Under the pieces are notes generated by a model that saw only the letters and a program-made list of their open reading frames with translations, was not told the DNA's origin and ran no database searches. A stretch of DNA of 64,000 bases from DATGMS01 sp040905145. GTDB lineage: Bacteria; Bacteroidota; Bacteroidia; Cytophagales; Cyclobacteriaceae. The DNA lies in the NCBI GenBank assembly GCA_040905145.1, contig JBBDSC010000222.1, forward strand, positions 1 through 64,000. The letters are read 5' to 3'. The first letter of the stretch is position 1; the number at the start of each line of letters is the position of its first letter. Made by a program: the position numbers and the translations under genes. Positions 34,170 through 42,243 of this stretch are shown piece after piece.

Positions 34170-36607
34170 CTCGAATAATTTCCTAATCTAATAATATCAG
34201 CAAAAACGCCCGCAGCGGTAACATCCGCTCCCGCACCTGGCCCTCTAATGACCATAGGGAATTCATGATAACGTTCTGTTGTAAATAAAATCATATTGTC
34301 ACTTCCTCCCAAGGAGAAAAATGGATGGCTACTTTTCACTAAGTTAAGCCCAACAGTAGCTTTTCCATGTTCAAGAACGGCCATAAACCTAAGCTTTTGG
34401 CCTTTGCTGTCCGCATCTTCCAATAATTTCTGAAAATAGCCGTCATGTTGTTCAAGCTTCTCGAAAAACTCTTCCACAGATTGGAGGTCATTACAATCCT
34501 CAGGAACCATACTTTGGATAGAGATATCTTCAAAATGTAACTCCTGTTCCGCTTCCCGTCCAAGAATTAGGATTTTCCTTGCCACGTCCATGCCGCTAAG
34601 ATCTTCCCTTGGATCAGGTTCCGTAAAACCTTTCTCCCTTGCCACAGCTACTATTTTGCTAAAAGGCTTTCCTTTCTCCAATTCGCTGAAAATATAATTC
34701 ATTGAACCGCTCAACACCCCTTCTATCCGGATTACCTTATCCCCGCTAAGGATTAGGTCCTGTAAGGTATTGATGACAGGAAGTCCTGCAGCAACATTTG
34801 TTTCATACAAAAACTTTATATTCCGTTGGCCCGATAACTTTTTAAGTTGTTGGTATTTAGCCAGTGATCCTGAATTGGCCTTTTTGTTAGGGGTAACAAT
34901 GGCTATCTTGGCCTCTAGGATTTCCTGATAAACATCTGAAACTTCCTGACTTGCCGTACAATCCACTAATACGGAATTGGAAAAATTCATGCTGGACATG
35001 GTGGCCAGAAACTTTTGAAGATCCATCGGCTGATCACTTGCTGATGGAGGCACGAAATTTTCCAGATCAAAGCCATCTTCATCAAAGGACATGAACCTGG
35101 AATTGGCCAACCCATGGATTTTTATCTCCAGCATATTATTATCCTGTAGCTTTTGCCGCTGAATATCTATCATTTTGACCAACGTCTTTCCAATCAGACC
35201 TACTCCTACCAAAAAGACATGGAGTATCTTGTGATCAGAAAGGAAGAAAGCCTCATGAAGGGCATTTAATCCTTTTTGAAGGTCAGCCCGTGAAATGACC
35301 GCAGAAATATTGAGTTCAGAGCTGCCTTGGGCAATGGCCGAAACGTTGATATTATTCCTTCCGAAGGATTGGAACAACCTACCACTTGCGCCAGGGTATT
35401 GTCTCATGTTTTCCCCAACTATGGCAATTATGGCCATCTCGGGCAAGACCAACACCCTATCCATTTCACCTGAATTGATTTCATGGAAAAATTCCTGTTC
35501 AATGATTTCCCTTGCCCGCACGACCTCTGAAGATTTGATCGCTATACAAATGCTGTGTTCGGAAGAAGCCTGACTGATCAATATTACATTTGTTCCTGCT
35601 GAGGCCAAGGTACCGAAAACCCTTCCACTCACCCCCACTACTTCCACCAATCCAGGTCCTTGTATATTCAAGAGGGAAATATCGCCTAAAGAAGAAATCC
35701 CTTTTATCAACTTACCAGCACCTGAGTTTTCACTAATAACCGTGCCGGGGTGTTCCGGATCAAAAGTATTCTTAATGTGGATGGGGATTCTCTTCCTCAT
35801 GGCAGGCTGCATGGTAGCCGGAAAAACCACTTTGGCGCCAAAATGGGACAATTCCATGGCTTCATTGTAGCTTAACTGAGGAATGGTGATGGCAGAATAC
35901 ACTAATTTTGGATCGGCAGTCATTACCCCAGGCACATCCGTCCAGATTTCAAGCAATTCTGCATCAAGCGTTGCAGCAAAAATCGCCGCTGTATAATCCG
36001 ATCCACTTCTTCCCAACGTGGTGGTCTCCCCTTTTTCCGTAGATGCCACAAAACCCGTAATCACCTTCAATCCAGGAACATCCTTGAAATAATCTTCTAT
36101 CAATCCGTTGGTAATAGGGAAATCCACTTTGGCATGGCCAAACCTATCATTGGTACGAATAACCTGCCTTGCATCCAGATAGACCGAAGCATGATCCTTT
36201 AAAGCCTCCGCTAGAATATAGGCAGAAATCCTTTCCCCAAAGCTTACCACACAATCGGAAGTCTGCGCAGAACATTCCTTTATAAGAAAAATGCCATGAA
36301 AAAGATCCTCCAATTCATTGAACCTAACTTTTACATAAGTCAAAACAGAGGATTGCTTCCGAACAGGAATTAATTGCTTGACCAAAGAAAGATGTCTTTT
36401 CTCCAGTTCCAATAGTAAAGGCAGATAACTTTTATCATTTCGCTTTGCCAATTGGGAACAGGTCAACAATTCTTCAGTAACGCCTCCAAATGCAGAAAAG
36501 ACAATTGCTATTTCTGCATTTTCTGCTTTCTGTCTGATGATGGAAAGTACCTGGTTAATTCCTTCAATATCTGCTATCGATGACCCGCCAAATTTTAAGA
36601 TTTTCAT
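34166..36607 (-). CDS. thrA: Bifunctional aspartate kinase / homoserine dehydrogenase
   Basis: 813 residues. The kinase (1 to ~290) starts M-K-I-L-K-F-G-G-S-S; two ACT regulatory domains follow (~310-460, with I-S-Q-A-S-S-E-H-S-I), then homoserine dehydrogenase from ~465 (F-L-V-G-V-G-L-I-G-K-T, later T-N-V-A-A-G-L-P-V-I and G-S-M-N-Y-I). It catalyses the first and third steps from aspartate to threonine and is usually feedback-inhibited by threonine through the ACT domains. First gene of the thr operon; a candidate threonine leader peptide lies 88 bases upstream. Confidence 0.97.
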   Translation of the reverse strand: MKILKFGGSSIADIEGINQVLSIIRQKAENAEIAIVFSAFGGVTEELLTCSQLAKRNDKSYLPLLLELEKRHLSLVKQLIPVRKQSSVLTYVKVRFNELEDLFHGIFLIKECSAQTSDCVVSFGERISAYILAEALKDHASVYLDARQVIRTNDRFGHAKVDFPITNGLIEDYFKDVPGLKVITGFVASTEKGETTTLGRSGSDYTAAIFAATLDAELLEIWTDVPGVMTADPKLVYSAITIPQLSYNEAMELSHFGAKVVFPATMQPAMRKRIPIHIKNTFDPEHPGTVISENSGAGKLIKGISSLGDISLLNIQGPGLVEVVGVSGRVFGTLASAGTNVILISQASSEHSICIAIKSSEVVRAREIIEQEFFHEINSGEMDRVLVLPEMAIIAIVGENMRQYPGASGRLFQSFGRNNINVSAIAQGSSELNISAVISRADLQKGLNALHEAFFLSDHKILHVFLVGVGLIGKTLVKMIDIQRQKLQDNNMLEIKIHGLANSRFMSFDEDGFDLENFVPPSASDQPMDLQKFLATMSSMNFSNSVLVDCTASQEVSDVYQEILEAKIAIVTPNKKANSGSLAKYQQLKKLSGQRNIKFLYETNVAAGLPVINTLQDLILSGDKVIRIEGVLSGSMNYIFSELEKGKPFSKIVAVAREKGFTEPDPREDLSGMDVARKILILGREAEQELHFEDISIQSMVPEDCNDLQSVEEFFEKLEQHDGYFQKLLEDADSKGQKLRFMAVLEHGKATVGLNLVKSSHPFFSLGGSDNMILFTTERYHEFPMVIRGPGAGADVTAAGVFADIIRLGNYSR

Positions 36608-36694
36608 AAATACAATGGATTGGATAAAGTTAAATAGGTATAAAAGTCAATAGTCGGACTTTTAGCAAGGGTTGATATATGGGATAGAACAGGA

Positions 36695-36814
36695 TTACCC
36701 CGTAACGGTAGTGAAAGTGGTATCGGAGGATCCAAATAAAAAAAATACGCAGGTGTGTTCATGAACCAATTCAGTAGTCGGATAAATAAATTTATTTATT
36801 ACTGCGTCACCCAT
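36695..36814 (-). CDS. Candidate threonine-operon leader peptide
   Basis: A 39-residue ORF from ATG 36814 to TAA 36695. It starts M-G-D-A-V-I-N-K and ends S-S-D-T-T-F-T-T-V-T-G: five threonines in the last eight residues, like the thrL peptides that sense charged tRNA-Thr in enterobacteria. The stop is 88 bases before thrA. Possible structures: GGGGTA/TATCCC across the stop codon, and TAAAAGTC/GACTTTTA at 36641-36664. An overlapping 52-codon frame from 36762 ends at the TGA that overlaps the thrA ATG and could couple translation instead. The threonine run is seen; the attenuation role is inferred. Confidence 0.65.
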   Translation of the reverse strand: MGDAVINKFIYPTTELVHEHTCVFFLFGSSDTTFTTVTG

Positions 36815-36833
36815 GCTGTTAAATTTGAAAAAG

Positions 36834-36864
36834 CAATCTTAATGACAAATTTGTTATATAACAA
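36834..36864 (-). promoter_or_regulatory. Candidate thr operon promoter with palindromic site
   Basis: Minus strand TTG (36864-36862), 20 bases, TAAGATTG (36841-36834): seven of eight bases of TAnnTTTG. The perfect palindrome TTGTTATATAACAA (36851-36864) covers the -33 box and could be an operator. Transcription would start about 13 bases before the leader ATG. Confidence 0.45.
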
Positions 36865-36917
36865 GTTTTTCGGAAAGGAAATGTTAAACTTTCTTCACAT
36901 TCTTAAAAAATGATGCC

Positions 36918-37071
36918 ATGAAAAGGAGGTTAGTAAAAATAAATTTCAAAATAACCTCCATTTCACTTACACACACATAAAAATTAATAGCATAAAAAGT
37001 TGCTTAATCACCCTTAACAAATGTACAAAACTTTATAGCTATAAATCAATACCCTGATCCGGGTATTTTTT
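36918..37071 (+). ncRNA. Possible small transcript or short-peptide gene
   Basis: A plus-strand unit without a recognised gene. It holds a 20-codon ORF (M-K-R-R-L-V-K-I-N-F-K-I-T-S-I-S-L-T-H-T, 36918-36980), a hairpin GGAGGTTA/TAACCTCC (36925-36959) overlapping that ORF, and the terminator at its end. No clear promoter was found. Confidence 0.25.
37048..37071 (+). terminator. Orphan rho-independent terminator
   Basis: AATACCC (37048-37054) pairs with GGGTATT (37061-37067), loop TGATCC, followed by a T-run. No plus-strand protein gene precedes it. Confidence 0.6.
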
Positions 37072-37421
37072 GGTTTTATAAAGAAATAATCACACCTCAC
37101 CTTCTAAAAGCACATAAGTCCTTTACTGTTGAAATGCTTTCATTCATCCCACTAGAATCATAATGCAAATAACAACTTTTATTTTATGATCCAAGAAAAA
37201 CACCTGGTAATAATATCATTACCCATTAAAAAGAAATATCTTTAAAATACTTCCTCATTGATGACCAAAGATAGGTTGAACAAGAAAGTTTGAAAAATTA
37301 AGCATGAAAGATGGAAATGAAGAGCAATAAAAAGCATATCTCTCCCTGCAAAAGTAATATATTTAATATTAAGATAATCATACTTTTTTCCTAATAAAAA
37401 GTTAAAATACAATTAAACCTT
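37072..37421. other. AT-rich intergenic stretch, no gene seen
   Basis: Downstream of the GT9 gene (minus). Stops in all frames and poly-A/T runs; nothing else identified. Confidence 0.5.
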
Positions 37422-38465
37422 TTAAGACTTTTCCAGGACCATATTGATTTTTGCTCTAACTTCTTTCACTTCTATCCAATTGAGGCAGGCGTAGTCACCC
37501 CTGAAGCAGGGCTTATTGCCAAATATGGAGCATGGCCTACAAGTTAAAACAAATGGGTCTACTTCCACTTTAAGGTCTTTATTTCTTCCCAAAGGTTCAA
37601 AGCCTCCAAACGAATGGGTGGATCCCCAAATAGAGATGACAGAGGTCCCTACCAAAGAGGCCATATGTAAATTAGAACTGTCCATGGTCACCATAACATT
37701 AATATGCTGCATCACGGCCAGCTCCTCACCCAATGATAACTTTCCGGCAAGGGAAAATACATTGGGATATTTAGAAGCGATCACATCCAATTGGACAATC
37801 TCTTCCCGCCCCCCCCCAAAAAGTAAAACAGTATACCCAACTTCAGCCAACTCTTTGATAAGCTGTTCTGATTTGTTTTCCGGCCACTTTTTGCCGGTAT
37901 GTTGAGCAAAAGGAGCTACCCCTATCCAAAAATTCTTTTTAGGTAAAAGTAACTTCCCTCTGAAAAAAGTAGCAGGAAGCTCTTTAGCTATAATCCATGG
38001 CCCACTACCTAAGGAAATAGGAAATCCCGCTTGTTTAAATACCTCTGCATATCTTTCATAGGATGACTTTAATGGCTTTAGTATTTTATTCTGTCTGCGG
38101 GTTATAGCCTTTTTTCCCTCTCTGCCCTTATCAATCCTAAAAACAGGAATTCCAACTACAGAAAAGTGGGTCGCAATCAGCCAACTTCTAATCACCCCGT
38201 GAAGATCCAATACGGCATCAAAAGGGCCAAGCTTTCTTAATTCAAAAGCTAGCTTAAAAATTCCTTTAAATCCTTTGTACTTTGATTTGAAATCTGTTGC
38301 AAAAAAATCCAGCCTTTCCATGCCTTCAAAAAAAGGGGCAAAACTCTTATTGGAAACGAAGGTAATCTTCAATCCGGGATAGGTATCAAGGGCAGCCTTG
38401 ACCGCTGGAACAGTCAAGGCCACATCACCCATTGCAGAATTTCTTATTACCAAAAGATGCTTCAT
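37422..38465 (-). CDS. Glycosyltransferase family 9 protein (heptosyltransferase-like)
   Basis: 347 residues of the ADP-heptose:LPS heptosyltransferase fold. N-terminal R-N-S-A-M-G-D-V-A-L-T-V-P and D-L-H-G-V-I-R-S are the acceptor-side motifs; G-V-A-P-F-A-Q-H-T-G-K-K-W-P and T-M-D-S-S-N-L-H-M-A the donor-side motifs. It acts in the cytosol on lipopolysaccharide or a related surface glycan; the sugar is not determinable. The C-terminal part has four cysteines (C-R-P-C ... C-F-R-G-D-Y-A-C). It overlaps the DUF4254 gene by four bases and ends the aminotransferase-DUF4254-GT9 operon. Confidence 0.92.
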   Translation of the reverse strand: MKHLLVIRNSAMGDVALTVPAVKAALDTYPGLKITFVSNKSFAPFFEGMERLDFFATDFKSKYKGFKGIFKLAFELRKLGPFDAVLDLHGVIRSWLIATHFSVVGIPVFRIDKGREGKKAITRRQNKILKPLKSSYERYAEVFKQAGFPISLGSGPWIIAKELPATFFRGKLLLPKKNFWIGVAPFAQHTGKKWPENKSEQLIKELAEVGYTVLLFGGGREEIVQLDVIASKYPNVFSLAGKLSLGEELAVMQHINVMVTMDSSNLHMASLVGTSVISIWGSTHSFGGFEPLGRNKDLKVEVDPFVLTCRPCSIFGNKPCFRGDYACLNWIEVKEVRAKINMVLEKS

Positions 38466-39070
38466 TTCCTTTCCCCATACAGCACAGGGTTTAGGGAAGG
38501 GTCATTGTACATTTTCATCTGTCTGTACACCTTCATGAGGCGTCTCCCCGCAAGAATATCGCTTATCAATTCAGAGATGGCCTGTGTTAGGTCCTGTCTT
38601 TGCACCCATAAAACTTGCAGTTTATTTTGGGCAGATTTTAGGTGGTCTTCCCCAACATCTTTTCTGACCAACTGCTCTTTCATGTGATAGATTTTCAAAG
38701 CCAAAATCGACAATCGATCAATGGCCCATGCAGGACTTTCTGTATTGATCTTGGCCCCTTTTTCGAAAGCAACATTTTTGAACTTCTCCACATAAAAATC
38801 ATCAATTTTCTCCACCAGATCTGTTCTATCCTGATTGGAAGCATCTATTCTCCTCTTGATCTCCAGCGCCCTTTCAGGGTCAATGGCCGGATCACGTATG
38901 ATATCTTCCAAGTGCCATTGAACGGTATCAATCCAGCACTTCCGGTAAAGCAGGTGAGCAAGATTCCCTGCCTCATGCGGATTTATGAAATCCTGATCAA
39001 CCTGATCATGAAGGTGATAATATTCAATCACCTGATCAAAGATCTCATTAAAGGAGGCAATATCTTGCAT
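38462..39070 (-). CDS. DUF4254-family protein
   Basis: 202 residues, all-helical in appearance, no signal or membrane segment. Family features: N-P-H-E-A-G-N-L-A-H-L-L-Y-R-K-C-W-I-D-T-V-Q-W-H and I-D-A-S-N-Q-D-R-T-D. Function is unknown, but DUF4254 genes commonly sit beside GT9 transferases in Bacteroidota, as here, which suggests a role in the same glycan step. Start overlaps nothing; 11 bp follow the aminotransferase gene. Confidence 0.88.
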   Translation of the reverse strand: MQDIASFNEIFDQVIEYYHLHDQVDQDFINPHEAGNLAHLLYRKCWIDTVQWHLEDIIRDPAIDPERALEIKRRIDASNQDRTDLVEKIDDFYVEKFKNVAFEKGAKINTESPAWAIDRLSILALKIYHMKEQLVRKDVGEDHLKSAQNKLQVLWVQRQDLTQAISELISDILAGRRLMKVYRQMKMYNDPSLNPVLYGERK

Positions 39071-39081
39071 GTCTTTTCCTA

Positions 39082-40284
39082 TTACTTTAATTTTTCCACT
39101 GTTTCTCTTATCCTTTTTAAAGCTTCCACCAATTCTTCATCCGAAGCAGCATAGGAAAGCCTGACGCAATTAGGAGAACCAAAAGCAGCACCTGTAACTA
39201 AAGAAACATGGGCCTCATTAAGAATATATAGACAAAAATCATCCGCATTTTCAATTTTTTGATCTCCGATTGACTTGCCAAAAAAAGAGGAAACATCAGG
39301 AAAAAAATAAAACGCACCTTCAGGTACATGGGTCTGGATCCCGGGTATATTCCTAAGTAGACCCAAAACCAAATCCCTTCTTCTAAGATAGGCATTTGCC
39401 ATATCTTGGGAAGGGCCTTGATCCCCGTTGAGCCCTGCTAAGGCAGCCCTTTGGGCAATGCCTGTTCCACCAGAGGTAAACTGGCCCTGTATTTTCTCAC
39501 AGGCTTTTGCGATAAACAAGGGGGCACAGATATATCCAACCCTCCAACCAGTCATCGCATAACCTTTGGAAAAACCATTCACCGTAATAGTTCTGTCAAA
39601 CATTCCTTCAAACGAGCCAATGCTTGCATGCTGTCCCGTGAAATTTATCAGTTCATAAATCTCATCTGCTACCACAAACAGGTCTTTTCTCCTTTTCACC
39701 ACTTCTGCAATCGCTTCCAACTCTTCCTTGTTGAATACAGAACCTGTGGGATTACAGGGAGAAGAGTAAATTACCGCTTTGGTTTTATCCGTCAGGGCTT
39801 CTTCCAACTGGCTGGCTGTCGCTTTGAAGTTATTCTCCAGTGTCCCTTCTATAAATATGGGCACCCCTCCAGCCAACTTTATTATCTCTGCGTAACTCAC
39901 CCAATATGGAGAGAAAATCACTACTTCATCCCCTTCATTCAAGAGGCACATGAATATGTTGGCAATTGAATGTTTTGCCCCTGTGGAAAGGACGATGTTT
40001 TCCACTTTCGCTTCAGCTATATGGTTTACCTCTCTCAGCTTTTTAGCTATGGCCTCCCTTAAATCCTGATACCCTGGAACCGGTGAATACGAAAAGTATT
40101 TTCCTTCATCAATGGCATCCTTGGCAGCATCCTGAATATGCTGTGGGGTCTTAAAGTCCGGCTCTCCCAAGCTTAGGCTTATAATGTCTATTCCCTGATT
40201 TTTTAACTCTCTAGCTTTTTTTGCCATAGCCAGCGTAGCTGACTCTTCCATATTGTTTATGCGGTCTGATAGGATATGGTTCAT
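39082..40284 (-). CDS. Class I PLP aminotransferase, probable aspartate aminotransferase
   Basis: 400 residues. The PLP lysine is in N-G-F-S-K-G-Y-A-M-T-G-W-R-V-G-Y; S-S-P-C-N-P-T-G and V-A-D-E-I-Y-E are further cofactor contacts, and S-L-G-E-P-D-F-K-T-P marks the N-terminus of the AspAT I-gamma type. It makes aspartate from oxaloacetate, the substrate of ThrA and PanD elsewhere in this window. First gene of a three-gene minus-strand operon. Confidence 0.93.
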   Translation of the reverse strand: MNHILSDRINNMEESATLAMAKKARELKNQGIDIISLSLGEPDFKTPQHIQDAAKDAIDEGKYFSYSPVPGYQDLREAIAKKLREVNHIAEAKVENIVLSTGAKHSIANIFMCLLNEGDEVVIFSPYWVSYAEIIKLAGGVPIFIEGTLENNFKATASQLEEALTDKTKAVIYSSPCNPTGSVFNKEELEAIAEVVKRRKDLFVVADEIYELINFTGQHASIGSFEGMFDRTITVNGFSKGYAMTGWRVGYICAPLFIAKACEKIQGQFTSGGTGIAQRAALAGLNGDQGPSQDMANAYLRRRDLVLGLLRNIPGIQTHVPEGAFYFFPDVSSFFGKSIGDQKIENADDFCLYILNEAHVSLVTGAAFGSPNCVRLSYAASDEELVEALKRIRETVEKLK

Positions 40285-40313
40285 ATATGTAAACTGTTTT
40301 TAACTAAGATTGC

Positions 40314-40345
40314 CAAAAATAAGGATTATGCTTGTTAATTCTAAA
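40314..40345 (-). promoter_or_regulatory. Candidate promoter of the aminotransferase operon
   Basis: Minus strand TTTAG (40345-40341), 19 bases, TATTTTTG (40321-40314), an exact TAnnTTTG. Start of transcription would be about 25 bases before the ATG. Confidence 0.4.
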
Positions 40346-40562
40346 CCTTTCCGTTATTTAGAAGATACAATATTGAAATCCATATTAGAAACTATAAAAA
40401 CAAAGGAAACGTTATAATCCATGATTGTACGACCACGGCTTTACCTATACCGTCGATGCCCCCGGCAAGGGTAATTCACTTCATATATGATTGGAAATTA
40501 TCTTAGTGATTAAAACGGTTTGGTTGTGGCGTAGAAACGGATAATCGGCAAACACCCTATTA

Positions 40563-41408
40563 ATGATAAAAAAATTATTACTTTTTCTTTTCCCTTTCCT
40601 GTTATTAAACTTATATGCTTTGGCACAGGAAGAAGAAAAAACTGACCCGGACTCTTCTGGTGTGGTAAACAATGTATTATTGCCCACTTCGACGCCTATC
40701 CTTTTATTTTCAGCAATAGAAGATGAGGATGAGGACAAAAAGAAGAAGAAAAAGAAAAAGAAAAACTTCTACTTTGGAGAAAGAACGAAAAAAAGCTTCA
40801 TAAAGCAAACTTTTAGGGATCAAACGGAAACCAGATATTTTCATTATACCCGAAGCACTCGGCAAGTGGATACCTATATAAGGGATATCTACTGGTTTGA
40901 CAGGAAAAACCGGGTAATCAGGACCAAAGGGTTTGATCCTTCCAAAGGCTATCTGCTACATGGGCCTTATGAAAAGCGGATGGATGACAATGTGGTGGAA
41001 AGCGGCATGTTTTATTATGGCACAAAACATGGTAGATGGATGAGTTTTAATGAGAAAAACATCCTGCTGGACAAATCTTATTTTTACGAGGGCTGGCCAA
41101 AAGCTTCCCGTGTGACCTATTATAACAGAGCGGAACAGAAAATAGAAAAGCTCACTCCCGTAGAGTATGATTTAGAGGATGGCAATTTTTACCATTTTTA
41201 TGAGAATGGACAGGTAGCCGTAGTGGGCGAATATAAATATGGGGAAAAAGTAGGACTTTGGACGGAATATTGGAACAATTCAGGAGAAAAGGTAATTAGA
41301 AAGCGGGAGATCCAGTACCAGGAAAAGCCCTTTACCAAAGATTTCCTCCCTTATATCAAAGCAGAATGGGATGAAGAAGGAAATCTGGTCTACCGCAGGG
41401 ACTCTTGA
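40563..41408 (+). CDS. Secreted protein with YwqK/MORN-like repeats
   Basis: 281 residues with a signal peptide (M-I-K-K-L-L-L-F-L-F-P-F-L, cleaved after A-L-A-Q). Next comes an acidic run (E-D-E-D-E-D) followed at once by nine lysines (residues ~60-68). The C-terminal half contains imprecise repeats of the form G-x-x-x-x-F-Y-x-x-G-x-x-x-G-x-W: G-M-F-Y-Y-G-T-K-H-G-R-W and Y-E-N-G-Q-V-A-V-V-G-E-Y-K-Y-G-E-K-V-G-L, as in MORN/YwqK antitoxin-like repeats. Role unknown; probably periplasmic or surface scaffold. Convergent with the S1/P1 nuclease. Confidence 0.72.
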   Translation: MIKKLLLFLFPFLLLNLYALAQEEEKTDPDSSGVVNNVLLPTSTPILLFSAIEDEDEDKKKKKKKKKNFYFGERTKKSFIKQTFRDQTETRYFHYTRSTRQVDTYIRDIYWFDRKNRVIRTKGFDPSKGYLLHGPYEKRMDDNVVESGMFYYGTKHGRWMSFNEKNILLDKSYFYEGWPKASRVTYYNRAEQKIEKLTPVEYDLEDGNFYHFYENGQVAVVGEYKYGEKVGLWTEYWNNSGEKVIRKREIQYQEKPFTKDFLPYIKAEWDEEGNLVYRRDS

Positions 41409-41462
41409 TAAGGCATTTTTAGGCATGGCACTCTCCTCCGTCAATCAAAGATCTATGATCAT

Positions 41463-42233
41463 TTATCCATAAATATCATTTAATATACCTGCCAATCTAA
41501 TGCCTGCAGCAAAAAGCCGATCTTCTATCAAGTGGAAATATTTATAATTGTATGCATAGGAAAGCCTATTGTCATCAGGAATGTCATAAACCATTGGTCT
41601 TAGGTTTTGGGCTTCTTGGAGCCATTCTGTCAGGTCAGCAGATTGAAGTTTATTGACTGTGGCTTTATCAGCCCTTTTATTGAGATGGCGGGACATTTCA
41701 GTAAAGCTAAGATTTTGTGCTTCAATCATTTTGGTGTCCCAAACACTGTGCAGGTTTGTTTGCTGATTGAAGTAATAGATTTTGATATCATTTCCACCCC
41801 TGTCATCCCCACGTCCCACATGCAAAGGCTGGTGAATATCTCCTACAAGATGAACCAGCATCTTAAGAAATTCCTTTTCCTCCTTGTCTGTTAAGTTTCC
41901 CTGTTTTAATGCAGCAATGATCTTTTGTAGCTGGGCATAAGCATCTCCACCTTTTTCCTGAATTGATGGGTCATAGCTTTTACCATCTTCCACTGTTAGG
42001 TAGTGCCAAGTGGTGGCATAATCATAATGTTCATCAGATCTGATTTCGTCCATCCAATTGGCTACCATAGGCAGGGATTCCTGCTTTAGGATAGCCTCAA
42101 TATTCCTTCTGGCTTTTTTGTTCAAATGCCACTCGGCCAGTAGAGCCACCACCCGATGACCGTTTTGACCCCATCCAAAGGATTGAAGGACCACGACAGA
42201 TAAAAGAAAAAAAGTGAAAAACAGTTTCTTCAT
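41463..42233 (-). CDS. S1/P1-family zinc nuclease, secreted
   Basis: 256 residues. The signal peptide ends before W21 (F-G then W-G-Q-N-G-H-R); in this family the mature N-terminal Trp and the following His are zinc ligands. Others are visible in T-T-W-H-Y-L-T-V, H-L-V-G-D-I-H-Q-P-L-H and H-S-V-W-D-T. It degrades single-stranded DNA or RNA outside the cytoplasm, probably for phosphate or nucleoside supply. Last gene of the secA-SPOR-M20-nuclease group, 10 bp after the M20 gene. Confidence 0.93.
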   Translation of the reverse strand: MKKLFFTFFLLSVVVLQSFGWGQNGHRVVALLAEWHLNKKARRNIEAILKQESLPMVANWMDEIRSDEHYDYATTWHYLTVEDGKSYDPSIQEKGGDAYAQLQKIIAALKQGNLTDKEEKEFLKMLVHLVGDIHQPLHVGRGDDRGGNDIKIYYFNQQTNLHSVWDTKMIEAQNLSFTEMSRHLNKRADKATVNKLQSADLTEWLQEAQNLRPMVYDIPDDNRLSYAYNYKYFHLIEDRLFAAGIRLAGILNDIYG

Positions 42234-42243
42234 TACATATCTC

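Noticed and set aside
40418..40490. GC-rich patch with a frame reading D-H-G-F-T-Y-T-V-D-A-P-G-K-G-N-S
   Set aside because: Looks coding-like but is too short, without a start and flanked by stops; it could be chance or an unidentifiable relic.
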